Source: Paenibacillus sp. LS1 (GTDB lineage Bacteria; Bacillota; Bacilli; Paenibacillales; Paenibacillaceae). From it: a stretch of DNA of 64,000 nt. Every line of letters starts with the position of its first letter. Position 1 is the first letter of the stretch. This document shows, in pieces, positions 35,233-45,025 of this stretch. The stretch is from positions 496,001 to 560,000 of the forward strand of contig NZ_JAPDOE010000002.1 in NCBI RefSeq assembly GCF_026013365.1. Direction: 5' to 3'. Under the pieces are notes generated by a model. The model did not search any database, was not told the origin of the DNA, and was given only the letters and a program-made list of their open reading frames with translations. The translations under genes were made by a program, and so were the position numbers.

Positions 35233-36999
35233 GTGAAATCATTAAGTTGGAAAAGCATGTCGTTTTTCTCCAAAAACTTGTTACTCTCATTTACCAATAT
35301 CATTATCATCGGGGTAGCACTGATTGCAAGCAGTTACTATTTTCAAAAAACAGTTCTGGTTGATCAGCTACATGGACAGGTGGAACAAATTACCAAAAAG
35401 TGGGCTGAAGATATCAATCCCACCGAAGTACAAGCTGCTATTGCGGAAGGCAGCTATGATGGAGCAACACAAACGAAATTACGAGCGTATTTCGATGAAA
35501 TGCAAGAATATTATCCTAACATTGCACAAGCCTACATCTTCGGTGTTGAGCTCGGTGGCGATAACAAGAGATTAACTTCACTTGTAGCGATGCCGACCAA
35601 CCTAAGAGAGGCTTTTCAAAGTGAGAACGTAAATATCGGTGACATGTATGAACAGCCGGTCGTTGTAGCCAATGCACTGAAAGAAATGCTCAATACGGAT
35701 CGCCCAACGTTCACAACGTTCTACTCCGATGATTTCGGAACTTGGACAACCATTGCTTATCCAATTAAAGACAGCAACGGTAAGATTTTCTCCTATTTTG
35801 CTATTGATGCAGATGCATCAGCCGTACCAGCAGGACTGAACTCCTTGCTTAAGAACGGAATTATTATCTTGGTTGCCTTCTTGCTATTATTCCTGATTAT
35901 TCAATATCTTGTGGTTAAAAACACACTTTCCCCTATCCGTCACTTAATCAAAGGAATTGATGACGTAAGTCGGGGTAATTTGAATGTCAACATTCCAACA
36001 GGAAAAGACGATCTGGGACTCGTTAATGAGAAGTTCAACACCATGGTTCGTAAAATCAACGATACTATCGTAAAAGTGCAAATTACTTCACAAGAAGTGA
36101 ATCAATCTGCCAAAGAACTATATGAAGTATCCGAACGAAACAGTGAAAATGCGGATTCTATCAACAACAATGTTACTCAAATCACGTCCAACATTCGTTC
36201 ACAGGAACAGGCAACACGGGATAGTGCACGTGCAATGTCCGAGATGGCTACTGTAATCCAGACGATTGCCAGCAGCTCCGCAAGTGTAGCGGATGAAGCC
36301 TATGAGATGGAACGTCGTTCACAACAAGGTAACAGCGTTGTCCGTCAGGTATCTGAGCAGATGAATTTGATTACGGAATCGGTTAAGAATACCGCCTCTG
36401 CCATTGAGGTTCTGGAGAGTCGTTCACAGGAAATCGGCGATATTCTCAATATTATCTCGGGAATCTCCAGTCAGACGAACTTGCTTGCCCTGAATGCATC
36501 CATTGAAGCAGCACGTGTCGGTGAAGAAGGAAGAGGATTTGCAGTTGTTGCAGGTGAAGTACGCAAACTTGCCGAGCAGTCAGAACAAGCAACCAGCCAG
36601 GTTGGCGTATTGATCCAAGAGATTCAAGCTGGAATTAAACAAGCTGTACGTGCTATGGAACAAGGTACGTCAGAAGTAGATACAGGGCTCAGCGTAGCCG
36701 ATCAAACAGGACAATTGTTCGAAGATATTTTAGAAGCAGCGAAAAAAGTGTCTAATCAGATTCAGGAAGTTTCAAGCGCGACAGAAGAAATCTCTGCGGG
36801 TACGGAGGAAATGACCGCTACAGCAGATGACTTGTCTTCAAGCGTAAGTAAGACAGCTAACAGTAGTGAACAAATCTCCTCATCGGTTGATGAGCAAAAA
36901 GCATCTTTGATTACACTGGTAGACTCCTCCACACGCCTTAACAGCATGTCTGAGGAACTTCAGGAATTGATCTCTCATTTCAATGTAAGTAAACAATAA
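35233..36999 (+). CDS. methyl-accepting chemotaxis protein
   Basis: This 588-residue receptor starts with GTG at 35233 after AGGAG. TM1 is about residues 12-32, followed by an extracytoplasmic sensing region of about 175 residues (Cache-like in size, ligand unknown). TM2 ([20 protein letters not shown]) is near 212-232 and a HAMP domain near 233-285. The long cytoplasmic coiled coil has the signalling tip [20 protein letters not shown] and the conserved [20 protein letters not shown]. The C-terminus has no pentapeptide tether. The NRPS gene begins only 46 bases downstream on the same strand with no terminator between, so the two are probably co-transcribed. Confidence 0.94.
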   Translation: MKSLSWKSMSFFSKNLLLSFTNIIIIGVALIASSYYFQKTVLVDQLHGQVEQITKKWAEDINPTEVQAAIAEGSYDGATQTKLRAYFDEMQEYYPNIAQAYIFGVELGGDNKRLTSLVAMPTNLREAFQSENVNIGDMYEQPVVVANALKEMLNTDRPTFTTFYSDDFGTWTTIAYPIKDSNGKIFSYFAIDADASAVPAGLNSLLKNGIIILVAFLLLFLIIQYLVVKNTLSPIRHLIKGIDDVSRGNLNVNIPTGKDDLGLVNEKFNTMVRKINDTIVKVQITSQEVNQSAKELYEVSERNSENADSINNNVTQITSNIRSQEQATRDSARAMSEMATVIQTIASSSASVADEAYEMERRSQQGNSVVRQVSEQMNLITESVKNTASAIEVLESRSQEIGDILNIISGISSQTNLLALNASIEAARVGEEGRGFAVVAGEVRKLAEQSEQATSQVGVLIQEIQAGIKQAVRAMEQGTSEVDTGLSVADQTGQLFEDILEAAKKVSNQIQEVSSATEEISAGTEEMTATADDLSSSVSKTANSSEQISSSVDEQKASLITLVDSSTRLNSMSEELQELISHFNVSKQ

Positions 37000-37045
37000 T
37001 TCAAATCCACAAACATTCGGTTTGAACCAAGGAGGAATAACTGAA

Positions 37046-40000
37046 GTGATTGAAAACCAATCATCATCTTCCCATTCCATGGAATCTAGCTTGCCGGTTC
37101 TGCAGATTCCACTGGATTTTGGGCGACGTCAACAATCATTCTCTTATCAGTCTGCTCAAATTACATTACATGATTCTCTGAGTCGTGAACTTAAACAGAA
37201 GTTTGGAGAACAGATGGTGTACCCGGTACTCCTCTCAGCTTATGCAGCCTTGTTATTCCGATTGTCAGCTGAACAGGAACTTGCCATAGGTGTACTTGCT
37301 CCCGATCAGGCAGCTTCCTATCTTTCATTACAGATTCAGGGCAAATTGACCTTTGGCGAACTATGTCATCAGGTTTCAGAGCAGCTCAAGATTGACTACA
37401 CGCTGCAAACCGGTGGATATCCTGAAACGTTGTTTATGCTGAATAGCGTACAGTTGCCTCAAGCTCCACAAATATTGAATTGGAACGTTCGAGATGACCA
37501 GAACTTGCTCATTCTCGATCTGTTCTATGACAGTTCACTGTTGAAAGAGTCTACCGTGTTGAGATATGCAGAATACTATCAGACTCTTCTACTCGCCCTC
37601 GTGCGTGACAGTGACAAATCCATCGGTGCGGTGGATATACTTTCCGCCTCAGATCGATTGCTGTACCGTGAAATGAATGATACTTCCGTTCTCGAACCAG
37701 CGAATCAGACGGTTCATGGCTGGTTCGAAGCAACGGCAGCAGCATATCCGGATTCGCCCGCGATTACATCGCCATCCACAAGTTATACGTACAGAGAATT
37801 GAATGAACGAGCTAATCAGGTTGCACGTGTTCTGTTATCCAATGGATTGCAGAAAGGTGAATTCGTCAGTATCTTTATGGATCGAAGTCTGGAAACCATC
37901 ATCTCCCTGCTCGGTATTCTAAAGGCAGGTGGTGCATATGTTCCGATCGACCCTGAACATCCACAAGAACGTAACAGCTATATTGTGGAAGATACGGCGT
38001 CATCATTCGTTCTGACAACGGAGGCTTCTTATGACCAAGCTTCCAGCTTGTTCTCCAGTATAGCTACTGTCCGCCAGATTCTCGCTGTGGATGGTCGCCT
38101 AGCCGGATTTGCAGCCAGCAACCCTAATCTCGATATTCAGCCAGATGATCTTGCGTATATTATCTATACTTCAGGGTCTACTGGTAAGCCCAAAGGTGCG
38201 CTGATTGCCCATCGGGGTGTAACCAATCTTGGCAGTGTCGTTCAGCGTGATTGTGACATTCAACCAGGGGATGTATTAACCCAGTTTGCTACATACAGCT
38301 TCGATGCATCCGTGTGGGATACCATTGGCGCCTTGTTCTATGGAGCAGAATTGTATCTGTTGTCTGCGGAAGAACGTGTATCTGTTGAAGAATTCGCAAG
38401 TGCAATTGAACGGACAGGAACAACCATTATTACGATACTGCCTACGATTTTCTTCAATCAGCTTGCTTCCTACTTATCTGAAGAAGGTTTCCACAAGTTG
38501 GCCAAAGTCAGAATCATTACTGTAGCCGGAGAAGCTCTCTATGGTGAACAGGTTCGTGCCTTCCAGCGCAAATTCGGGAACCAGATTGATATTGTTAATG
38601 TGTACGGACCTACCGAATGTACAGTAGCCACAGCCACTCACCGCATCAGTGAGCAAGTTCCAGACCATGTGGTGAACATCCCGATCGGTAAACCGATTCA
38701 TAACTACAAAGTATACATTGTGAATGAAGAACATCAGCTCTGTCCTGTAGGTGTACCTGGTGAGGTATATATTTCTACCCCTGCATTGGCCAAAGGTTAT
38801 CTGAATCAGCCAGAACGCACAGAACAAGCATTCATTGAGAATCCGTTTGCGATAGGTGAGAAAATCTACAAGTCTGGCGATATTGCCAAATTGCTCGATA
38901 CCGGACTACTGGAATATGTCGGTCGCAGTGACTCGCAGCTAAAAATTCGTGGTCACCGGATTGAGATCGGGGAGATTGAAGATCACTTTGCGCGCCTGGA
39001 TCAGATCCAGAACGTTGCCGTCATTCCGAAGAAAGAATCCGATGGACAAAATATGCTGGTGGGTTACTTTACATCCAAAGATGGCAGCACCCTTTCTGTT
39101 GCGGATATCAAGGCAGAACTGACGGAAAAACTGCCTTCTTATTTTGTACCAAAGTGGATCTGTCAGCTGGATGAAATGCCGATTGCTCCGACTGGGAAAA
39201 TCAATCGCAAAGCGATGGTATCCCTGCCTCATGTGGAACGACATGAAGATCGCCCCGACCGGGTTATGCCTGAGACGGAAACGGAATCCATTATCTTGGA
39301 CGCATGGAAAGAAATTCTTCAGCACGATGACTTCGGTATCGAAGACAGCTTCTTCAATGTCGGTGGTGATTCACTCCGGGTCATTCATGTACTGGTTATT
39401 CTGAAGCCACATTATCCACAGCTGAAAATTGCCGACTTCTTTGCCGAGAAAACAGTCCGTGCTCTCGCTCGTCGCGTGGAAGTACTGTCCCAGAGTGCAG
39501 CAGAAGTTACACATTCAGCGGTGACGGATGGCATGATTACACAATTATCCGAACATCCTGTGGAACTTTCTTCCCAGTTGGGGTATCCGGTCATTCGTGA
39601 ACCTGAGCATGTGTTACTGACTGGTGCGACCGGTTATCTAGGCTCTCATGTGCTGCAACAGTTAATCTTGAATTCCAGTACACGAATCTACACTCTGGTA
39701 CGTCGACCATCCAATGGTATAACTGCAATGGAACGTTTGACTAAAGTGCTGGAAGGTTATTTCGGCAAACAACTGACTGATCAACTCACAGCTCGCGTGG
39801 AGATTATTGAGGGAGATCTCGAACAACCTAATCTCGGTCTTTCCGCTGAACAAACCGCCTATGTTAAGGAACGAATTGACCGTGTCATCCACTGTGCTGC
39901 AGATGTACGTCATTTCGGGGATGCCGAGCAGTTCGCCAAAACAAACGTAGAAGGCACGGTCGCATTGCTGGATCTGATTCGCAGCAAACCTGGGGCTTCC

Positions 40001-40753
40001 TTCCACCATGTATCCACGATGGGTATTCCGGAAGATCTGGCACTCAGCGGACAGTGGGAATCCTCATTGCAATATGATCGCTTCCCGGCCGACTTGCATG
40101 TGGACAACCTGTATTCCGACAGCAAGCTTGAAGCCGAGAAAGTGCTCATGATTGCAGCTGAGCAAGGTGTACCTGTCAGTATCTATCGTGCTGGTAATCT
40201 CACTTGCCACTCTGAAACTGGACGCTTCCAGTCCAATATTGATAGCAACGCCTTCTATCGTATGATCAAAGCGATGTTATTGCTTGGCAAAGCTCCTGCT
40301 GCAGACTGGATGGTTGATTTTACACCTATCGATTATGCGAGTGAAGCCATTGTTCATCTGGCCTTGCGTCAGGATACAGCCGGTCGTGTATTCCACATCT
40401 GTAATCCGGAGCCAATCCGTTATGATGAACTGATCCGTTCAGTGAATCGGGCTGGCTATGAAGTCGAAACGCTACCTTTCGCAGATTACACACATTGGTT
40501 ATTCGATTCCAGCATCAGCAAGGAGCCTGAAGCTCTACAGTTAGCCATTGCGCAGCTTGAAGGTGACGGTGCGAAGGATTCAGCCTACGTCTATGCCTGC
40601 CCTGTCACAACTGCTTATGTGGAACCTGCCGGAATCTCATGTGCGAAAACAGATGATCGCTTCATCTCCGCCATGTTAGACTACGCCGTTCAGATTGGAT
40701 ATTTCCCGTCTGCAATCCGGCGCCATAATGGCACATCTACAGCAATGGAGTAA
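37046..40753 (+). CDS. single-module NRPS with terminal thioester reductase (C-remnant, A, T, R)
   Basis: This protein of 1235 residues starts at GTG 37046, ten bases after AAGGAGG; the in-frame TTG at 37022 would swallow that site. An N-terminal 200-residue stretch resembles the C-terminal half of a condensation domain but lacks the HHxxxDG motif. The adenylation domain (about 225-730) shows IYTSGSTGKPKG, FDASVWD, NVYGPTECT, YKSGDIAKL, RGHRIEIGEIE and PTGKINRK. A carrier domain follows with the attachment serine in NVGGDSLRV (about 775). An NAD(P)H thioester reductase has VLLTGATGYLGSHVL and the active-site YSDSK. By eye the specificity residues are DAWTTAVVAK, closest to aromatic codes. The predicted product is an amino aldehyde or alcohol released reductively. 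No phosphopantetheinyl transferase is nearby. Confidence 0.9.
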   Translation: MIENQSSSSHSMESSLPVLQIPLDFGRRQQSFSYQSAQITLHDSLSRELKQKFGEQMVYPVLLSAYAALLFRLSAEQELAIGVLAPDQAASYLSLQIQGKLTFGELCHQVSEQLKIDYTLQTGGYPETLFMLNSVQLPQAPQILNWNVRDDQNLLILDLFYDSSLLKESTVLRYAEYYQTLLLALVRDSDKSIGAVDILSASDRLLYREMNDTSVLEPANQTVHGWFEATAAAYPDSPAITSPSTSYTYRELNERANQVARVLLSNGLQKGEFVSIFMDRSLETIISLLGILKAGGAYVPIDPEHPQERNSYIVEDTASSFVLTTEASYDQASSLFSSIATVRQILAVDGRLAGFAASNPNLDIQPDDLAYIIYTSGSTGKPKGALIAHRGVTNLGSVVQRDCDIQPGDVLTQFATYSFDASVWDTIGALFYGAELYLLSAEERVSVEEFASAIERTGTTIITILPTIFFNQLASYLSEEGFHKLAKVRIITVAGEALYGEQVRAFQRKFGNQIDIVNVYGPTECTVATATHRISEQVPDHVVNIPIGKPIHNYKVYIVNEEHQLCPVGVPGEVYISTPALAKGYLNQPERTEQAFIENPFAIGEKIYKSGDIAKLLDTGLLEYVGRSDSQLKIRGHRIEIGEIEDHFARLDQIQNVAVIPKKESDGQNMLVGYFTSKDGSTLSVADIKAELTEKLPSYFVPKWICQLDEMPIAPTGKINRKAMVSLPHVERHEDRPDRVMPETETESIILDAWKEILQHDDFGIEDSFFNVGGDSLRVIHVLVILKPHYPQLKIADFFAEKTVRALARRVEVLSQSAAEVTHSAVTDGMITQLSEHPVELSSQLGYPVIREPEHVLLTGATGYLGSHVLQQLILNSSTRIYTLVRRPSNGITAMERLTKVLEGYFGKQLTDQLTARVEIIEGDLEQPNLGLSAEQTAYVKERIDRVIHCAADVRHFGDAEQFAKTNVEGTVALLDLIRSKPGASFHHVSTMGIPEDLALSGQWESSLQYDRFPADLHVDNLYSDSKLEAEKVLMIAAEQGVPVSIYRAGNLTCHSETGRFQSNIDSNAFYRMIKAMLLLGKAPAADWMVDFTPIDYASEAIVHLALRQDTAGRVFHICNPEPIRYDELIRSVNRAGYEVETLPFADYTHWLFDSSISKEPEALQLAIAQLEGDGAKDSAYVYACPVTTAYVEPAGISCAKTDDRFISAMLDYAVQIGYFPSAIRRHNGTSTAME

Positions 40754-40798
40754 ATTCACTTTATCATTAGCATTTAATTAATATAGGTTACACGAAGA

Positions 40799-40850
40799 GA
40801 AGCCACCTTCATCGTCATTCACTGACAATAAGGTGGCTTCTTTGTATTTG
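40799..40850. terminator. terminator after the MCP/NRPS unit
   Basis: GAAGCCACCTT (40799-40809) pairs perfectly with AAGGTGGCTTC (40830-40840), followed by TTTGTATTTG. It ends the chemoreceptor/NRPS unit and, being AT-flanked on both sides, may also serve the convergent TraX-like gene. Confidence 0.88.
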
Positions 40851-40872
40851 TCTTCATTACCTGATCATTCTT

Positions 40873-41493
40873 TTACATCCAGCGGATTATAGCAATAATG
40901 GCGAGATGGGCTGGATAGAAATAGCGCCAAATCCAACGTGGTCCCTTCATACGGAACCCTGCTTGGTAATATTGAGCAATGGCAATCCCGGCGGTTGCGA
41001 GCACACTATACATTTGCACAGAGCTGTTATGCAACAGAAGATATAGTGCATTTAACACAACATGCGCCACGACAAGTACAGGACCCTGGAAATAACGGAA
41101 TAACAGGACCAATAACAACCCATACATCCCGTAATCCATCTGGCTAATTTCCATGAACCAACCTGCTAAAATTACAATCGGAATGCCCAGTAGGCGGGAT
41201 GGCAGTTTATCGATAACGAACAGGACCAAAAGAGCTGACCACAGGGTCCATACCACATTCAAAGAGTAATGATTAAACGCGGCCATGAACGGTACTTGCG
41301 ATATAATTGCAATCCAGAACAGCCGCCATATGTATTTTTGTACGTCTCGTGTATGTTTATACCCGATATACACTGCAAAAGCATAGATTGGAAAAGCGAT
41401 ACGACCTATGATCCTCAACTCTATAATATGCGGAAAAAAGACAGCCCCTATATGATCAATCAACATCGTGATCATGGCAATCCACTGCATCAT
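40873..41493 (-). CDS. TraX-family integral membrane protein
   Basis: This 206-residue protein has six or more membrane helices and begins MMQWIAMITMLIDHIGAVFF. The DHIGA-type motif in the first helix, the GRIAFPIYAFAVYIGYKHT segment and WRLFWIAIISQVPFM are typical of the TraX family. TraX acetylates F-pilin in E. coli, but chromosomal Firmicute members have no known pilin and are probably membrane acyltransferases. The start at 41493 follows GGAGGGGAG; the longer frame to 41526 has no such site. Confidence 0.85.
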   Translation of the reverse strand: MMQWIAMITMLIDHIGAVFFPHIIELRIIGRIAFPIYAFAVYIGYKHTRDVQKYIWRLFWIAIISQVPFMAAFNHYSLNVVWTLWSALLVLFVIDKLPSRLLGIPIVILAGWFMEISQMDYGMYGLLLVLLFRYFQGPVLVVAHVVLNALYLLLHNSSVQMYSVLATAGIAIAQYYQAGFRMKGPRWIWRYFYPAHLAIIAIIRWM

Positions 41494-41536
41494 GTTGCGA
41501 CTCCCCTCCCTCTTTCCCGACTTCACGGGCTTGCCA

Positions 41537-42070
41537 TCATTTATATAATGCGTCTTTTTGAGCAGCCTCTAATAGACTAAGTTCATAATACATGAATTTG
41601 GTATCCAGTGCATATCCTTCGGATTCATATAAAGCTTGAGCTTGCTTGTTACTTAATTCAGTCGAGAGCGATATACGAAGAACTCCACGCTCAGATGCCA
41701 ATCGCTTGGCCGCTTGCAGCAACTTCCTTGCTATACCTTGCTGACGATAATCAGATTGAACATACAGATCATTAAGCACCCAGATGGGCCCCATCGATAC
41801 CGAGCTGAAACTGGGATACAGCTGAACGAATCCGGTACAATTCATGCCCTTCGAGAGTGGCGTACCGTCGCTTTCAGCTGTTCCCTGATCACTTTCCACA
41901 TCGGTTTCTGCTACCAAAATCACCGATTCATGGCTTTCCATTCGTTCTTTAATATAACGATATGCTGCCTCAACATCTGTATTTTGTTTGTAGAATATCC
42001 GGTATTCATTGAACAATCGCCCCACTTCATTACAATCAGGGAGGCCTGCTAGTCTGATTCGGTGCTGCAT
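41537..42070 (-). CDS. GNAT family N-acetyltransferase
   Basis: This 177-residue GNAT protein has the core segment IWVLNDLYVQSDYRQQGIAR (motif A with Q/RxxGxG/A-like acetyl-CoA binding QQGIAR) and the last part ALYESEGYALDTKFMYYELS. It resembles diamine or aminoglycoside-like acetyltransferases, but the substrate is not known. I start it at ATG 42070, nine bases after AAAGGAG. The TraX-like gene follows closely on the same strand, so the two may be one unit. Confidence 0.83.
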   Translation of the reverse strand: MQHRIRLAGLPDCNEVGRLFNEYRIFYKQNTDVEAAYRYIKERMESHESVILVAETDVESDQGTAESDGTPLSKGMNCTGFVQLYPSFSSVSMGPIWVLNDLYVQSDYRQQGIARKLLQAAKRLASERGVLRISLSTELSNKQAQALYESEGYALDTKFMYYELSLLEAAQKDALYK

Positions 42071-42298
42071 TCCATTCAACTCCTTTGGGATGGAGACCAT
42101 CGCCTCATCGTTTGTGTGTCTTTCTATTGTAAAACAAACCCTTCCCTTTCTCCATTCATCATCTGCATCAAAGTTTGTAGTATCTTGGACATGGACTCGC
42201 TATTCGTTCATACGCGCTTCCAGTTTGCATCTTGCTTATCAGTCCATGGCAATTCTGTGTGTTTTGTTATATTGACTTCGAATTGGAAAAAATAAAAA

Positions 42299-42328
42299 GG
42301 CGACCAAAGCATCTGCTGCTCCGTCGCC
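42299..42328 (-). terminator. terminator of the FucU-like gene
   Basis: On the minus strand GGCGAC and GTCGCC (42323-42328 and 42299-42304) close a hairpin that has an inner GCA/TGC pairing, followed by TTTTTATTTTTT. It begins a few bases after the stop at 42336. Confidence 0.85.
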
Positions 42329-42335
42329 GTAATTT

Positions 42336-42809
42336 TCAGTTTCTTTTAGCATTCTGCTGATGTTGACCAGGATCAGCATCAGGGAAAATGACGCCTTTCT
42401 TGAGAATCAGATTGGCATATTGTGCACGCTCCCCGGTTGCAACAATTACATAGGCACGCGAAGCACGTTCATAAAAGTCAAATCGCTCTTCATGATCGAA
42501 AGCATCGGTAATGCCTTCGTATTCTTCAATCAAACGACGGTAGTCTTCCCATATGATCGGGATCACCTGATCCCCTTTCACAACCTGCATGACAGCAGCG
42601 GGACGCTCAGCATAGGTATCCAGTGGATATAATTGTAGGATGGCATCCAGCAGTTCAACGACTCCCAGTGCATCACAGCGTACCAGTCGTTTGGCATGAC
42701 TGGCTGCCGGGAAATTACCATCCGCCAGGACCAGCTCGTCTCCATGCCCCATTTCAGACATGATTTTGAGTAATTCCGGAGGGATTATTGCGGGAATATT
42801 CTTCAGCAT
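42336..42809 (-). CDS. RbsD/FucU family sugar mutarotase
   Basis: This 157-residue protein matches the FucU family of monosaccharide mutarotases, which interconvert anomers of fucose or related sugars. The segment MSEMGHGDELVLADGNFPAA is the family signature with the active-site histidine and aspartate. QVIPIIWEDYRRLIEEYE, ERFDFYERASRAYVIVATGE and ANLILKKGVI complete the fold. The ATG at 42809 follows AAGGAG; two codons upstream are ignored. It stands alone with a good terminator. FucU-like is favoured over RbsD by the ERFDFY segment. Confidence 0.9.
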   Translation of the reverse strand: MLKNIPAIIPPELLKIMSEMGHGDELVLADGNFPAASHAKRLVRCDALGVVELLDAILQLYPLDTYAERPAAVMQVVKGDQVIPIIWEDYRRLIEEYEGITDAFDHEERFDFYERASRAYVIVATGERAQYANLILKKGVIFPDADPGQHQQNAKRN

Positions 42810-42976
42810 ACACAGCACTCCTTGGTCTTCTCCAACATCGGTTAGAGCGAATTGGTTTTATCCGTTCTTCAAACACTCTAGGCATGACTCCATAGAAGCG
42901 GTTTCATTTCCATTCTAACAGTATTTTTGGATCATTGCATTGTGTACGCGTATGTTCGATATGAGAATATTCCATT

Positions 42977-43005
42977 TTGACAAAAATACTTGTTTGGCAT
43001 ATAGT
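42977..43005 (+). promoter_or_regulatory. sigma-A promoter of the MarR/MFS operon
   Basis: TTGACA (42977-42982) and TATAGT (43000-43005) are separated by exactly 17 bases. The -10 overlaps the palindrome at 43002-43019, the classic arrangement for repression by a MarR protein encoded by the first gene. Confidence 0.8.
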
Positions 43006-43019
43006 TGTTATAACAACTA
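43002..43019. promoter_or_regulatory. perfect 18-bp palindromic MarR operator
   Basis: TAGTTGTTATAACAACTA is a perfect palindrome, 47 bases upstream of the MarR start. It covers the end of the -10 element and the likely transcription start. Its size and place fit a MarR dimer site. Confidence 0.75.
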
Positions 43020-43065
43020 ATTGATTGGAACATTTTTATGACGGAAAGCGAGGTCTCGCAATCAC

Positions 43066-43488
43066 ATGGACTATACACTGGAACAATCTGTTGGATTCAT
43101 GCTGGGTTTCACACATCGTAAAGCAGTAGCTTTACTTGCAACGCGGTTCAAACCTTATGATATTACGACAGAGCAATTTTCTGTCCTTTTTAATGTTGAC
43201 CGAGGTGAAGGTGTGAATCAGAAAGAGTTGGCCTCACGTGTCTTCAAAGACCAACCAACCACTGCCCGGATTATTGATCTGCTTGAAAAGAAAGGCTGGG
43301 TAGAACGCCGGACCAGCGAACAGGATCGCAGAGCCTATCTGTTATATCTCACCAAGGAAGGCAAAGCGTTAATTGATATCCTGGTTCCGATTGAAAGAGA
43401 AATGAATAAAGAACTTGCTGAAGGTATATCTGAAGACCAGATGGAAGCATTTAAACATACTCTTTCCCTCATTAACCGCAATCTGTAA
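43066..43488 (+). CDS. MarR-family regulator of the adjacent MFS exporter
   Basis: This 140-residue winged-helix protein shows ITTEQFSVLFNVDRGEGVNQ, then KELASRVFKDQPTTARIIDL and the wing RTSEQDRRAYLLYLTKEGKA. It is followed after 30 bases by an MFS transporter. It has a strong promoter with an 18-bp palindrome over the -10, so it is almost certainly an autorepressor of its own exporter operon. It is of the SlyA/MarR exporter-linked type. The inducer is unknown. Confidence 0.93.
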   Translation: MDYTLEQSVGFMLGFTHRKAVALLATRFKPYDITTEQFSVLFNVDRGEGVNQKELASRVFKDQPTTARIIDLLEKKGWVERRTSEQDRRAYLLYLTKEGKALIDILVPIEREMNKELAEGISEDQMEAFKHTLSLINRNL

Positions 43489-43518
43489 TGAATCACAACT
43501 CAGGGGGAATACATCATC

Positions 43519-44865
43519 ATGAAAGAACAATCCACACAAGTTCGGCTCTGGACCACCGATTTTATTCTGCTCATGCTATGCAACTTTTTGCTGTTCTTGC
43601 AGCTGCACATGATCGTCTCTCCACTTCCGTCCTATGTTCAGGAACGATTTCACGCAAATGCGTTTGAGGTCAGTCTCTTCACCTGTTTGTTTGCACTAAG
43701 TGCCATTGCCGCCCGTCTCTATTCAGCGAAAGCACTGGAGAAGGGCCTTCGTAACGCCATGATTTATATCGGCCTGTCCGTAGCCCTGCTGGCAACGCTC
43801 GGCTATTATTTTGCCGCAGGTATAGCTGTGCTCTTGTTGCTGAGAATGTTATTTGGTATCGGGTTCGGTATGAGTAGCACCGCTTTTCCAACGATGGCCT
43901 CGGACATTGTGCCCGTCAAACGAATGGGTGAAGGTATGGGTTACTTCGGGTTATCGACTAGCCTGGCTATGTCTATGGGTCCAATTATAGGGGTCTCTCT
44001 ACTCCAAGGTGCAGGATTCGTAACCCTGATGTTATGTACTGCGGGTGTCCTCGTTGTCATCTATCCACTGAGTTATTCGCTGACACGCAAAAAAGCTGCC
44101 AGAACCGATAACAGTGCGAACATTATGCCACAGGCTACAGCTACCGCTTCAGGTACGCAATCGAAGCAGAAGACACCTTTCAACCGCAAGCTGATTCTGC
44201 CCAGTGTACTGAATTGCCTGTTATCCATCACGTATGGTGGGCTTGTCGGATTTATCGTCTTGTATGGCAAAGAAGCTAACCTGGCGAACCCTGCGCTGTT
44301 CTTTTTGTTCAATGCACTCGCCGTGTTACTGGTTAGACCATTTGCAGGACGGATCTATGACAACAAAGGTCCAAAAGCGTTGCTCATACCAGGGGCCATA
44401 TTTATTGCTATCGGGCTCATTCTGCTCTCATACGCAACTTCCATGTCCACCCTGTTCATTGCTGCTTTTATCTACGGGATTGGCTATGGTTCCATGCAGT
44501 CGTCTCTGCAGACCTGGATGATTCAGGTTGTATCTCCTTCTCAGCGGGGGATGGCTAACGGCATGTTTTTGAACTCGCTGGATCTGGGTATTGCGACCGG
44601 CGCACTTCTGCTCGGTGCCATTGCGTCCATGACCAGTTATACGGATATGTACCGTTATTCCGTGATGTTCATGATTCTGTTCTTGCTAATATATCTGGTT
44701 CAGGGAAAACGGAGTGGTAGCTTCTCCATTGAACCTCATGCACTGCTCGCTCATACTCATATCCCTGCAACGGAATCAGAATCAGATCAAGATCAATCCA
44801 AGAATACACAATCTGGAACCAACAACACCGAAGCGAGCCAGTCGACTAAAAGCAGACATGAATGA
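43519..44865 (+). CDS. MFS transporter, drug-efflux type
   Basis: This 448-residue transporter has twelve predicted membrane helices, starting with FILLMLCNFLLFLQLHMIVS. MFS motif A is degenerate in RLYSAKALEKGLRNAM, but LLLRMLFGIGFGMSSTAFPT and DNKGPKALLIPG are typical of the family. A hydrophilic tail of about 50 residues rich in Ser, Gln and Asn ends the protein. The gene is co-transcribed with the MarR gene and converges on a second MFS gene across a long hairpin terminator. Export of a toxic compound is likely. Confidence 0.9.
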   Translation: MKEQSTQVRLWTTDFILLMLCNFLLFLQLHMIVSPLPSYVQERFHANAFEVSLFTCLFALSAIAARLYSAKALEKGLRNAMIYIGLSVALLATLGYYFAAGIAVLLLLRMLFGIGFGMSSTAFPTMASDIVPVKRMGEGMGYFGLSTSLAMSMGPIIGVSLLQGAGFVTLMLCTAGVLVVIYPLSYSLTRKKAARTDNSANIMPQATATASGTQSKQKTPFNRKLILPSVLNCLLSITYGGLVGFIVLYGKEANLANPALFFLFNALAVLLVRPFAGRIYDNKGPKALLIPGAIFIAIGLILLSYATSMSTLFIAAFIYGIGYGSMQSSLQTWMIQVVSPSQRGMANGMFLNSLDLGIATGALLLGAIASMTSYTDMYRYSVMFMILFLLIYLVQGKRSGSFSIEPHALLAHTHIPATESESDQDQSKNTQSGTNNTEASQSTKSRHE

Positions 44866-44893
44866 TTGGTTAATCATTCTGCTCACAGAAACG

Positions 44894-44955
44894 AGAAACG
44901 CGTTTACATCGAGAAAGCAATCTCATCTGCTTTCTTAGGCGTAAACGCGTTTTCT
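44894..44955. terminator. long hairpin terminator between convergent MFS genes
   Basis: AGAAACGCGTTTAC (44894-44907) pairs with GTAAACGCGTTTTCT (44941-44955) with one bulge. Inside, AGAAAGCA (44912-44919) pairs with TGCTTTCT (44928-44935). This unusually long two-part stem lies between two convergent transporter genes and would act on both strands. Confidence 0.75.
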
Positions 44956-45025
44956 TATCGAAACAGATTCGGATGTTAAACTTAAGGCAGCATTGGAATG
45001 AACGTGGCGTACAGCAGACGTCTAT

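Noticed and set aside
42071..42199. Open, coding-like frame just upstream of the GNAT gene at 41537-42070
   Set aside because: It is in frame and free of stops for 43 codons, but no earlier start with a ribosome binding site exists and I recognise no family. It may be chance or a relic.
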